Assembly (NCBI GenBank): GCA_905221605.1
Contig: CAJNDS010001702.1
Span: 552,934 to 562,933, forward strand
Length of the DNA stretch: 10,000 nt
DNA from: Symbiodinium natans
Lineage: Eukaryota > Sar > Dinophyceae > Suessiales > Symbiodiniaceae
Direction: 5' to 3'
Shown: positions 1 to 8,300 of the stretch, in pieces
Layout of the letters: each line of letters begins with the position of its first letter
Position numbering within the stretch: the first letter of the stretch is position 1
The notes under the pieces: generated by a model
Database searches by the model: none
Seen by the model: only the letters and a program-made list of their open reading frames with translations
Told to the model about the DNA's origin: nothing
Position numbers and translations under genes: made by a program

Positions 1-1
1 C

Positions 2-160
2 CGTGCGGATTTCGCCAGTATTTTCGAGGATGAGGTGCCGCAAGGACCGCAAGCGCCCCAACCCCCGCAAGCACCACAAGCGCCGCAAGTTCCGCAACCT
101 CCACAAGCGCCGCAAGTGCCGCAAGCTCCGCAACCGGAAAGAAGGGAAGGAAGGGTTTAG
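2..160 (+). CDS. 3' part of a Pro-Gln-rich protein (partial at 5' end)
   Basis: An open frame enters from the left edge and runs 52 codons to a TAG at 158-160; it has no ATG of its own. The visible start reads RADFASIFEDEV. Positions 38-136 then encode eleven consecutive Pro-Gln-X tripeptides, with X being G, A, P or V, followed by a short ERREGRV tail. Pro and the third residue use several codons, while Gln is always CAA. The tail and stop are built from the first bases of the GGGTTTAGGATG minisatellite, so the true exon may instead end near 137 with the minisatellite in an intron. Low-complexity Pro-Gln tracts are usually disordered linkers. I do not recognise the protein and assign no function. 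The frame choice rests on the upstream non-repetitive residues and the tripeptide regularity. Confidence 0.45.
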   Translation, partial: RADFASIFEDEVPQGPQAPQPPQAPQAPQVPQPPQAPQVPQAPQPERREGRV

Positions 161-850
161 GATGAGCATGGAGCCTACACTGCTTAAGGAAGGGTTTCAG
201 GTGCTTTGTGACCCCAAACTGCTTGAGGAAAAGAAGGGTTTGGGGTGGTTATTGAGCTTAGTTTTTTCAGGAAGAGTTAGCATGTTAGCGACCTAAACTG
301 CTGGAAGACGGAACGCGGGGAAGGGTTCGGGATGCTCAGGGATCCTGCTTGAGGAAAGGTTGTTTAGGATGCTTAGTGCCCCTAACTTGTTTGAGGAACA
401 AACGGGGTGATTATCGAGCCTAAACTGCTTCAAGAAGGGTTTAGGGTGCTGCTTAGCGACCCAAACCTAAACTGCTTGAGGAAGGCACGGGACGAAGGGT
501 TTAGGATGCTTAGTGAGCCTGCTTGAGGAAGGGTTTAGGATGCTAAGTGGCCTTAAACTGCCTCAAGAAGGAACGGGAGGAAGGGTTTAGGATGACTATT
601 GAGAGCCTGAAGTGGTTGAGGTACCACCTGTTAGATTTTTGGTGGAGGCTGGGCGCATACGACATCTAAGGTAAGCCAGGGGTTTGGGGGGACTGCTTGC
701 ATAACAAATCAAAAACGAGATGCAAAATCTGCTTGCGGAAGGGTTTAGGATGATTATTGAGCCTAAACTGCTTGAAGAAGGAAGGGTTTAGGGGTTTAGG
801 ATGATTGTTAGGCCTACATTGTTTGAGGAAGGTTTCGGGTGCTTATTGAA
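140..850. repeat. Degenerate minisatellite rich in GGGTTTAGGATG
   Basis: The stretch is made of variants of a ~40-50 bp unit, roughly GAAGGGTTTAGGATG, then TTATTGAGCC, then TAAACTGCTTGAG. Exact GGGTTTAGGATG copies lie at 153-164, 497-508, 531-542, 583-594, 741-752 and 792-803, with many decayed copies between them. The array is interrupted at about 615-735 by unrelated sequence. At 784-800 two telomere-like GGGTTTA units sit back to back. Short ORFs across the array change frame from unit to unit and look non-coding. Confidence 0.8.
630..661. repeat. 32-bp dispersed repeat, copy 1 (copy 2 at 1478-1509)
   Basis: The 32 bases at 630-661 match 1478-1509 at 29 positions, in the same orientation. 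Both begin GTTAGATTTTT and end CATACG. The flanks are unrelated. This copy interrupts the minisatellite. Confidence 0.7.
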
Positions 851-860
851 CCTAAACTGC

Positions 861-1187
861 ACAATTTGCGCGTGTCCTCCATGTCGGCCAGTGATGCTGC
901 CGAAAACCATGGGAAACAATCATCAGAAAGAGACACGTACAAACACTCCATACGACCTATTGTGTGGAACTATTCGGCTTGCTTGGGGGGGGTTTAGGAT
1001 ACCCCGGCCCAGACATGGCAACATTGCGCGTGTCCCCATGTCGGGCCGGAATGCTGCCCAGAACCATGGGAAATAGTATAAGAACACAGCAGAAACGGAA
1101 ACAGACACGTTTGGGTACAAACAGTCCATACGACTTATTTTTTTGAACTATTCGGCTGGTTTGGGGGGGTTTAGGATACCCCGGCTC
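861..1187. repeat. Two-copy tandem repeat of ~160 bp
   Basis: Copy 1 (about 861-1010) and copy 2 (about 1021-1187) share the same ordered blocks: TTGCGCGTGTCC, CATGTCGG, AACCATGGGAAA, AGACACGT, TCCATACGAC, GAACTATTCGGCT, then a G-run followed by GTTTAGGATACCCCGG. Small insertions and deletions separate the copies. The TTTAGGAT core links this repeat to the minisatellite on its left. The small ORFs here do not agree between copies, so I read the block as non-coding. Confidence 0.8.
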
Positions 1188-1189
1188 TT

Positions 1190-1477
1190 CATGTCATCAT
1201 AAACGGCGCCAAAGCAGGTCAGCCGTTCAAAAGGGCTGAAGCTATGAAGTGTTGAGTTTTTTGGTCGTGGCGGAGGATTCCAGGGCCTTCCAGGGGCTTT
1301 CAGGGCCTTTTCTGACCATGCCGTGCTTTTTGGAGCGAGGAAGGGCCTCAAGATATCCAAGCTGTATTACGCCCAAAAGATTTGTTTGTGGAAGGTCACG
1401 GTGCCATGAGCAACACTGAGGCGGTGTCTCAAGGAACCGTGCTTGTGGGGACACGCTTAAGTGCCCAAGCAGTAAAT
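1190..1477. other. Intergenic sequence, no gene recognised
   Basis: No convincing coding frame on either strand. Positions 1279-1312 hold a short degenerate repeat of CCAGGGCCTT-like units. Two overlapping minus-strand ORFs of about 70 codons cross it, but they show no motif and overlap each other in different frames. Confidence 0.5.
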
Positions 1478-1509
1478 GTTAGATTTTTAGTGGAGGCTGG
1501 ACCCATACG
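1478..1509. repeat. 32-bp dispersed repeat, copy 2
   Basis: Partner of 630-661, with three mismatches. It sits just left of the pyrimidine-rich CTTTTCCAGCCCTGG array. Confidence 0.7.
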
Positions 1510-1540
1510 TTCTCTTCTTTCTCACTAGGGGGCTCTTCCA

Positions 1541-1722
1541 TTCTTGGGGCTTTTCCAGTTCTGGCTTTTTCCAGCCCTGGGCTTTTTCCAGCCCTGGGCT
1601 CTTTCCAGCCCCAGGCTGCTGTTGGACGTGGGGGGCCTTTTCCTGCGCTAGGCCGTTTCCTTTCTAAGGGCTTTTCCCTGACAAGGGCTTTTCCTGTCAG
1701 AGGCTGTTTCCCGCCCTGGGCC
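1541..1722. repeat. Degenerate 17-20 bp minisatellite (GGGCTTTTTCCAGCCCT type)
   Basis: Repeated units of the form GGGCTTTTTCCAGCCCT are clearest at about 1560-1615 and decay rightward into GGGCTTTTCC(C/T)G variants. On the minus strand a 102-codon ORF (1479-1787) reads through as Lys/Pro/Gly-rich low-complexity protein. I treat that ORF as a by-product of the repeat, because unit lengths that are not multiples of three keep changing which peptide is encoded. Confidence 0.65.
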
Positions 1723-1891
1723 TTCCACCCGCGCTGGCGCTGAGTGGCTTTCGGGTGGGTTTGGGGGCTTTGGGCGGCTTTGACCATGCTATGAAGAGTG
1801 GGTTTGACTTCTTTTTAAAGGTGAGGGGAGCTGTGAAGGGGGCTTGATTTCCACAGCAAGTGCTAGGAGACTGAGTCGTTCCTGTACTGTG

Positions 1892-1939
1892 TTTGGAAGT
1901 CCTTGTCGCGTGCCTTTTGGAAGTCCTTGTCGCGTGCCT
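1892..1939. repeat. Perfect tandem duplication of 24 bp
   Basis: Positions 1892-1915 and 1916-1939 are identical, each beginning TTTGGAAGTCC and ending GCGTGCCT. No frame across it looks like a gene. Confidence 0.9.
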
Positions 1940-2419
1940 GGGCTTAACCTGCTTTGAGAACATAGCGAAGGTCACTTTCCTGCTGCTTGATGGAGGCCCT
2001 CCATGCACCATACAGTTTTAGCAAAACGGACCAAGGTGGTGAGCCTGCCCGCGAACGGCAGAGTCGTTGTGTTCCCGAATTAAAAAACATGTTTTGTGAT
2101 TCTGGAGCCTAACCAAACGCGCGGCTCGTTTGTTTGACGAAGACTTGCTGACTTTCTGTCTTCTTTTATTCGGAGAGACCTTGCTGCGTTCACGCGCTGC
2201 TACTGCTGCCACCACTACAATGACTACGACCCTACTCCTTCTCCTTCGCTTCCGCTTAACTATTGCGCTCTAGAATGACCACCACGGCGACAACACCACT
2301 GCTACTTCATGGTGCTCCAAGAGGCCAGAGTGTCCTTAACAGGAAATTTTCCTCTCCAAGAACACTCTAACCTTTCTGGAAAGGGGTCCACAGTGTGCCT
2401 GAATTGTAAGTTACCAAAT
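1940..2419. other. Intergenic sequence, no gene recognised
   Basis: Nothing here supports a gene. A small minus-strand ORF at 2018-2215 has no motif. A six-base inverted repeat (CAAACG/CGTTTG, 2114-2132) is too short to mean much. The region near 2200-2310 is rich in ACC, CCT and ACT triplets but has no clear period. Confidence 0.4.
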
Positions 2420-2878
2420 TTATTTCTTTTGTTGTCCTGGTATCTCAACTCGTTTCAAGCTGGGTACCTTGGAAGGTGATCTTCTGATTAGGCTTTTTGA
2501 AGGTGGTAGCTGTGCTTTACATGGCTTCCCGCTCCTGTCAACGGTTGTCCTGGCCAGCAAAGCCAACATCACGCACTCTTCACATCCCTTGAAAAAAGGA
2601 AATCCCAAGCTGCGTTTCAGAGTGAAAGAAGATGGTAACTTCGGGAGTGCCCAATAGGAACCCCGCCAGCCGCAGTGACAGACTTGTTGGTAGGAAGCTG
2701 ACAGTCGCTGCCCTGACTGAAGGTTAGCAGGGGCACCGGCATGCTTGACCTGCAGGGTCCGTGTCATGCAAATGACGCCAGCTTCTCCCCAGACCTTTAG
2801 CGTATGCGCAATCCACCACAACGCGTTCCAAAATGTTGCAGAAAAACTTGCAAAGCAACGGTTAGAGAATTTGTGCAA
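2420..2878 (-). CDS. Unclassified 152-codon ORF, doubtful
   Basis: This is the longest minus-strand ORF in the gene-poor part and starts with ATG. The product is rich in Trp, Cys and Lys/Ser/Pro, with a Trp-rich stretch near residues 18-30 and a basic, Pro/Ser-rich C-terminus. I recognise no domain, signal peptide, membrane segment or retroelement motif. An ORF of this length can arise by chance in moderately GC-rich DNA, and plus-strand ORFs of 60-78 codons overlap it. It could be a fragment of an old mobile element or pure chance. I list it only because nothing else occupies the region. Confidence 0.12.
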   Translation of the reverse strand: MHKFSNRCFASFSATFWNALWWIAHTLKVWGEAGVICMTRTLQVKHAGAPANLQSGQRLSASYQQVCHCGWRGSYWALPKLPSSFTLKRSLGFPFFKGCEECVMLALLARTTVDRSGKPCKAQLPPSKSLIRRSPSKVPSLKRVEIPGQQKK

Positions 2879-3208
2879 GTGTGCACCATGTCGAAAAGCA
2901 TCTGTAGTTGGCTTGTTGTCCTCAACCCCAAGCCCTCAACGTTTGAAGCTTTGCATTTGCATTTGGGACTTCTTCACATGAAGCTGCAAAAGATCGTTGG
3001 AGACCCCGCTGTTTGGTGGTTTGTGAACTGAAGATCCGAGGTCCTTTGTCGTTTGGACCTCTGTAAAGGTAGGGTCTGGGGGTTAACCTTGATTCCTGAA
3101 ACGGTATTACATACATATTAAAAAAAAAAAAACTCATTTTTTTTAAAACCTCCGTCACTTTGGACCCTTGGTGGAAGAGCTTAAGACAGTGTCGGCTCAT
3201 GGGCCTTT

Positions 3209-3235
3209 ATTCCGCTTCCGAGCGCAAAGCGGAAT
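3209..3235. repeat. Hairpin, 9-bp perfect stem
   Basis: ATTCCGCTT (3209-3217) is the reverse complement of AAGCGGAAT (3227-3235), with a 9-nt loop. No T-run follows, and nothing nearby suggests a function. Confidence 0.6.
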
Positions 3236-4301
3236 GCAGAGCTCGCGTAGAGCCTGCATGCTGCAAATTTGCCGAGGGAGAGGCCTGCTGCTCCACTTGG
3301 CAGCATGTGAGATATCAGTCCGTGTTGCTTCGTGCACGCGCAGCATGGCAGGCATTCCAGGTTCGAGCCTGAGTCAGAGACCATACATCGTACCCTACTA
3401 CACCGCCTTGTGGGAACATGCACTTTAGGGCGAGATTTCCGCAACGCTTCTTCTGTAAACAAGCGGAACAGCCTCCTCCAGCTTCCAACCCGACCAGCTC
3501 AACCTCCACAACCCGTGATGGCACCGTGCCTGTGCCCATCCGGCGCAGGAAAGCCTATGACCATGCAATGATTTCGGAAGCCTTGCGGACATGATGGATC
3601 GTTTTGAGGCTGCAGAGCTTATACAGGGCTTGGATGGTCACTGAGCATTTTGGGTTTGCTGGAGTTGAATTTTGAATTGGGGAACTTTTCGGAGTGTCAG
3701 TACCTTGAACCTCCAAGTGACTCTTATCACCACGATTGTATGCTCGACCTAACAAGCTGCCTTATTTGGCAGAGAGGGCAGGGGGGTCGCTCCATGACGT
3801 GCGCGCAGGTAGTTCAACCCGGTCGTTGGGCTGTCGCGGGGTAGTGATGAGAAAGTGGGCTGATTTTTGGCTATGCCAGTTCAACCTACTCGTAGCTTGA
3901 ACCTGGCGAGCTGCCAGAGGGGCCTCCGGATGCGTTGGAGCTGCATTGAGCTGTTGAGAGTTGAGTGTACTCACATTGAATAGGTCACCTGGTCATGGGC
4001 GCTGGCGCCATGGCCTGAGCTCTTCAGTCGCTGCCATCTGCGTTTCTGCTTAAGTGGTATCTGAATATGTTCAGCCATGCTGCAGTGGTGGGGAACTTGG
4101 GGGCTTCATGGACATACGTTGTATGACGTAAAATCCATAAAAATTAACGGTAGCCTTTATATTCAGGAGCAAGAAGTTGAAGGTACTGTAACCCCCTTGC
4201 CATGCCCGATATAAACTCAACTCTCAGCCCTAGAAGCCCTTTAAGCCTCCATGCTCAACCAAGCCAGGCCAGCGCTGCGGCGAGCGAGGCTTGTGGTGCT
4301 G

Positions 4302-4335
4302 GGTAGACCGGAGAGAGTAACTATGGAGGTCTACC
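4302..4335. repeat. Inverted repeat, 8-bp perfect stem
   Basis: GGTAGACC (4302-4309) pairs with GGTCTACC (4328-4335) across an 18-nt loop. No tRNA or small-RNA context is visible. Confidence 0.55.
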
Positions 4336-4381
4336 GAAGCACCCAAAAAGCATCTAAGTTTAGTTCGCGTTGGGCCAGTGC

Positions 4382-4774
4382 TTAACTTATAGTCTCAGGC
4401 CCCAGGCTGTGTTTTGTGGCTTGTCGCGCAGGTTTCAGAAGGGTCTTTGGGCGATAGAGGGAGAAAAAGCGTGGCTTCGGCGGAGATTTTGAGCTGCGGA
4501 GCTTCTTCGGGGGATGGCGGGAGCCCTCAGCTAGAAATTCAGAAAGCCTTGTTTTAAGAACCCCAAATCTGCTTTTTTGTATGTTACCTATTATAAGAAT
4601 CCCATAGGATGAAGTGTAAGAAGCTAGCAAAAAATAGGTTTCAGGTTCGTAAGAAGGTATAAGGCAGCCTTTCGGAAAGGCCACACGGGGCTGGTACCTT
4701 AGAAACAGGGCCTTGAAGCCCTGCAGTGCCATTGATGCAAAAGTATATCTTGGCATAACATGGCAGAACGGCAT
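4382..4774 (-). CDS. Unclassified 130-codon ORF, doubtful
   Basis: A minus-strand ORF starting at ATG. Its first ~70 residues are mixed hydrophobic/aromatic and include TYFLLASYTSSYGILIIG, which could be a short membrane-like stretch. The last ~50 residues are strongly basic (Lys/Arg/Pro-rich, e.g. KKLRSSKSPPKPRFF). I recognise no family. It lies just upstream of, and on the opposite strand to, the TPR gene. With no homology evidence, chance is at least as likely as a real gene. Confidence 0.15.
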   Translation of the reverse strand: MPFCHVMPRYTFASMALQGFKALFLRYQPRVAFPKGCLIPSYEPETYFLLASYTSSYGILIIGNIQKSRFGVLKTRLSEFLAEGSRHPPKKLRSSKSPPKPRFFSLYRPKTLLKPARQATKHSLGPETIS

Positions 4775-5034
4775 AGCTGTGATCAGCTAACCGTTTGAGT
4801 GCCGCGACACCAGTTTGGGTGTATAGACTGCACACAACTCGGGCTTAGACAAGTTGAGCGCCCATGCGCCCACTTGTAGCGAAGCGATGCAAGGCCGTCA
4901 GCCTCCCCGTGGCCAAGGCCTCCCTTCCTGTCCGTTCAAGCGCAGGGTCCTTCGGGGGAATCGCAAGGGGATCGGCCGGTGCATAGAAGATATAGGGCCG
5001 ACAGGGAGGTTGGTCGAAGTTTGTGTGCTGCAAG
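4775..5034. other. Sequence upstream of the first recognised TPR-gene exon
   Basis: The exon-1 frame is open back to 4996 (TAG at 4993-4995) but contains no ATG, so an earlier exon or a start further upstream is needed. ATG codons at 4864 and 4888 lie in other frames. The 4864 frame reads MRPLVAKRCKAV and stays open to a TAG at about 4990, so it could be a leader exon joined by a further intron, but I could not fix a donor. No promoter motif is recognisable. Confidence 0.35.
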
Positions 5035-5376
5035 GCCTTGAAGCGGGTGGAGCTTTCGGAGTATTTCTCGGGGCCCTACTTGGAAGGCAAGCTCTACAGC
5101 GGATCGGACTACTCCAGAGACCTGGCTGGCGATGCGCAGACCTTCAAGTACGAGGCACCGGATGGCCCGGTCCACGTGTGGCAGTTTGCCTTTGATGCAC
5201 GCGATCTTCACACAAGTGGCGACGATGATTTCGTCGTCCTGTATCACTACTGCAACGAGCTCGCATTCACCAACATCTGCAATGAGCAGCAAACCGCCGC
5301 AGAGCTCTTCGCGTCCTTGGTCGACACGAGGGCCCACTTCGGCAAGGGCATCTATGCCACCCGGCACGAGCCAAGT
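5035..5376 (+). CDS. Exon 1: N-terminal region with H-Y and FGKGIYAT motifs
   Basis: Encodes 114 residues in phase 0. The start is placed after a CTGCAAG acceptor; the frame is open 39 bases further back. Motifs in order: SEYFSGPYLEGKLYSGSDYS (residues 8-27), VHVWQFAFDARDLHT (46-60), VVLYHY (67-72), AELFASLVD (89-97) and FGKGIYATRHEPS (102-114). His71 followed 36 residues later by the Tyr of GKGIYAT resembles the His and Tyr of the PARP-type H-Y-E catalytic triad, where FGKGIYFA is the classic second motif. That is a motif-level inference; I could not confirm a third catalytic Glu. The unspliced frame stops at TAA 5401-5403. Joining to exon 2 across a GC donor (AGT|GCTTTT) gives a smooth HEPS-VWGSR junction. 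Confidence 0.75.
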
Positions 5377-8300
5377 GCTTTTTGGCTGCATCATATGGCG
5401 TAACTCATTATGTAGCGTACGGACCCCACTCGTGGCCCAATCCATGCTTCAGAATAAGCGAGACTCGTTCTGTCGAGCGCATGGCACTTGCATGCTCAGG
5501 GGCCCCGGCCATAGTGAACCACAGAAATCCCCCCTGACGCGTTTCCAACTGCAACACGGGGAAAGGTGTGGGGGTCGCGCACCCGCGTGCTCTTGAACAA
5601 CTACAGCAATGGCAGCCCGCTGTGCCCGGGCCTCAGTCAGAGCGCAGCAGAGTTCAACTGTAAGTCAACGGCGTCGCTCCTGCAGATTCCCGCCGCGATC
5701 TGCTGTGGAGGCGACGCCAATGGCGAGGAGGCCCGCCGCGTGCTCCGAGAATGGGGCGACGAGAACCCTTCCGGCCACCGCGCGGCGTTCTGCCTGCCAA
5801 TCCTGGCTCCCAAGGCCATGGCCTACAACATCTTCGAGCAGTTGACGCGCCGTGGCTGCCTGTGGACCCCCGTGAACATACCACGAAATACAGCTTGATT
5901 GGTGGGATATTCCCACAGTGTTTTGAGCGTAATTATGCGTAGCAGGTTTTATGCCAGGCAGGTCCATGAGGAGCCACGGAGCCTCGGAGCCTCGAGGCCG
6001 GACATGTCCAGCAAGCTGGTCCACGATCCGGACACCGGCACGGAACGCCCTGTGAAATTGGGCGAGGACTACAAGGGCCGGGCCGTCGACCCGGCGCGCG
6101 ACGTCTGGGTCGTGCGGGTGGTGGACGATGCCGGGGCGGTCCAGAACGCGTCGGCCGAAACCGATGGGCTCCTCCAGCTGATGCGGCGCCGCCTCGCCCT
6201 TCTCCGGGGCGACAAGGGCGACACCGACATGGACACCCTGGCTTGCATGCATGAGCTGGCTTCCAGGTTGCAAGCACGTGGACAACACGACGAGGCGGAG
6301 CAGCTCAACCGGGAGTGCCTGACCGAACGCCAGGGGCTCGGAACGGAAGCGACGTGGGTTGGCGGGTGGGCCAGAATCCTAATCTTAGGGTCCTGGCGGC
6401 GACAAAAAAGGGTTAGATCATGTGGCACAAGCACCAGCCCGGGCATCTGTAATCTGAGGCCGATCGAAGCTGGGCGACCAACATCCTCACACGCTGATCT
6501 CGATCAACAACCTCGCCGGGCTGTTGGAGGCTCCACGACACCTTGATATTGCCCAAGAACAGAAAGCCGACTGCAGAGACGCAGCTTGTTCTAACCTGTT
6601 ACTCAAGGTCGACGCCCCGTGTGGCTCTGAACACGCCCTACACTCTCCCGCGCACTTCCAAGCTGAAAAGCCCCTTGAACGCTGAACTCTGAACACAAAG
6701 CCCACACCCTTCCAGGAAAACCCCCACATCGCAGCGTTTGCTCAAGGCTCGAAGCCGCTTGGAGGAGGCGGAGCCCCTGTATCGCGAGGCCTTGGAGGCT
6801 CGCCGCCGCCTGAGAAGTGAGGTCTGCCGTGCTGATGGTGGGCCTGAAATGGTCTGAAAGTTGCGGTTGAGATTGAGCATTTGGGGTTTAGGATGTTCCT
6901 GTGCTATTGTTGCCGACATGTATAGTTTTTGTTTGAATCCGGAAGACCACATCACATGGATATTGCCGAAAGCATGTCAGAGAATCTGGCAGAAGCACCA
7001 ATCCGGAAGGTTGCGAATCTGAGGCCGATCGAAGCTGGGCGACCAACATCCTGACACGCTGATCTCGATCAACAACCTCGCCGCGCTGCTGAAGGCTCCG
7101 CGACACCTTGGGCGTGCGAGCTCGCGCGCCGAAGTGTTGTTGCATGCTTGCCCAACAACAAAAGCCGACTGCAGAGACGCAACTTGTTCTAACCTGTTAC
7201 TCAAGCTCGAGACCGTGGCCCTGAACACGCCTTGCACTCTCCGGCGCACTTCCGAGCTGAGAAGCACCTTGAACGCTGAACTCTTGAACACAAAGCCCTT
7301 CCAGAGCTTCCAGGAAGCCCCCCAAATCGCAGCGTCCCACATCGCAGCGTTTGCTCGAGGCTCACGGCCGCTTGGAGGAGGCGGAGCCGCTGTGTCGCGA
7401 GGCCTTGGAGGCTCGCCGCTGCCTGAGAAGTGACGTCCGCTGTGCTGGCTCTATGTCGGCACTGTCCCTGTTTTGGGGGTCAGGGTTGCCGCCGCAACAG
7501 CGCTAGGGTGTGGACCTGAAAGTTTCGGTTGAGATTCAGGATTTGGGGTTTATCCTAATAAAAGCTCAGAAATGGCCCGGCAAAGGCACAAACGGGTTCA
7601 GACATGGTCTGGGAAAGGCCCAAAAAGGTTTGAAATGGTCCGAGGTTTATGCGGGATCTGGGGACTTTTTTGCTGCGAACTAGTCTGGGAAGGCTCAGAA
7701 TGGTCCACAAAATCTTCAGGCTCAGAAATTGTCAGAAATGGTCCGGGAGGAGCCCAAAAAGCCTCAGATGTTCTGGCAGATGCACCAATCCGGGAGGGTT
7801 GCGAATCTGAGGCCGATCGAAGCTGGGCGACCAACATCCTGACACGCTGATCTCGATCAACAACCTCGCCGCGCTGCTGGAGGCTCCACGACACCTTTGG
7901 CGCACGAGCTTGCGCGCCGAAGTATTGTTGTTGCCCAACAACAAAAGCCGACTGCAGAGACGCAACTTGTTGTAACCGGTTACTCAAGCTCAGGCTCTGA
8001 GCAGTCCCTACACTTTCCCTTTCGCTTCCAAGCTGAAAAGCCCCTTGCATGCTGAACTCTGAACACAAAGCCCACACCCTTCCAGGAAAACCCGCACCTC
8101 GCAGCATTTGCTCAAGGCTCGCGGCCGCTTGGAGGAGGCGGAGCCCCTGTATCGCGAGGCCTTGAAGGCTCGCCGCCGCCTGAGAAGTGAGGTCTGCCGT
8201 GCTGATGGTGGGCCTGAAATGGTCTGAAAGTTGCGGTTGAGATTGAGCATTCTGGGTTTAGGATGTTCCTGTGCTATTGTTGCCGACATGTATAGTTTTT

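Larger units (their letters stand above)
2879..4381. other. Gene-poor stretch with a poly-A/poly-T tract and small hairpins
   Basis: There is no gene I can support over 1.5 kb. A run of 13 A (3120-3132) is followed by 8 T (3137-3144). The A run could be a retroposition poly-A tail or simple sequence; I saw no flanking target duplication or retroelement protein. A 9-bp stem with 9-nt loop lies at 3209-3235 and an imperfect stem at 3876-3906. Several overlapping ORFs of 60-93 codons lie between 3160 and 3560 on both strands, with no motif and no frame that stands out. Confidence 0.45.

Noticed and set aside
784-803. True interstitial telomere
   Set aside because: Only two adjacent TTTAGGG-like units; the rest of the minisatellite has a different, longer unit.
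3100-3150. Retrotransposon or processed gene ending in poly-A
   Set aside because: Only a 13-A run with a nearby T run; no coding remnant upstream on the plus strand and no target-site duplication found by eye.
3290-3380. tRNA-like B box (GGTTCGAGCC at about 3359)
   Set aside because: The T-stem bases do not pair, no A box or acceptor stem fits upstream, and there is no SINE-like tail after it.
4854-5195. Plus-strand 113-codon ORF overlapping exon 1 in another frame
   Set aside because: Its second half overlaps the conserved exon-1 frame and it shows no motif of its own.
6069-6446. Long minus-strand ORFs opposite exons 1-3 (e.g. 4936-5445, 5665-6288, 6069-6446)
   Set aside because: They are GC-rich antisense shadows; the plus strand carries recognisable TPR and conserved-domain residues.
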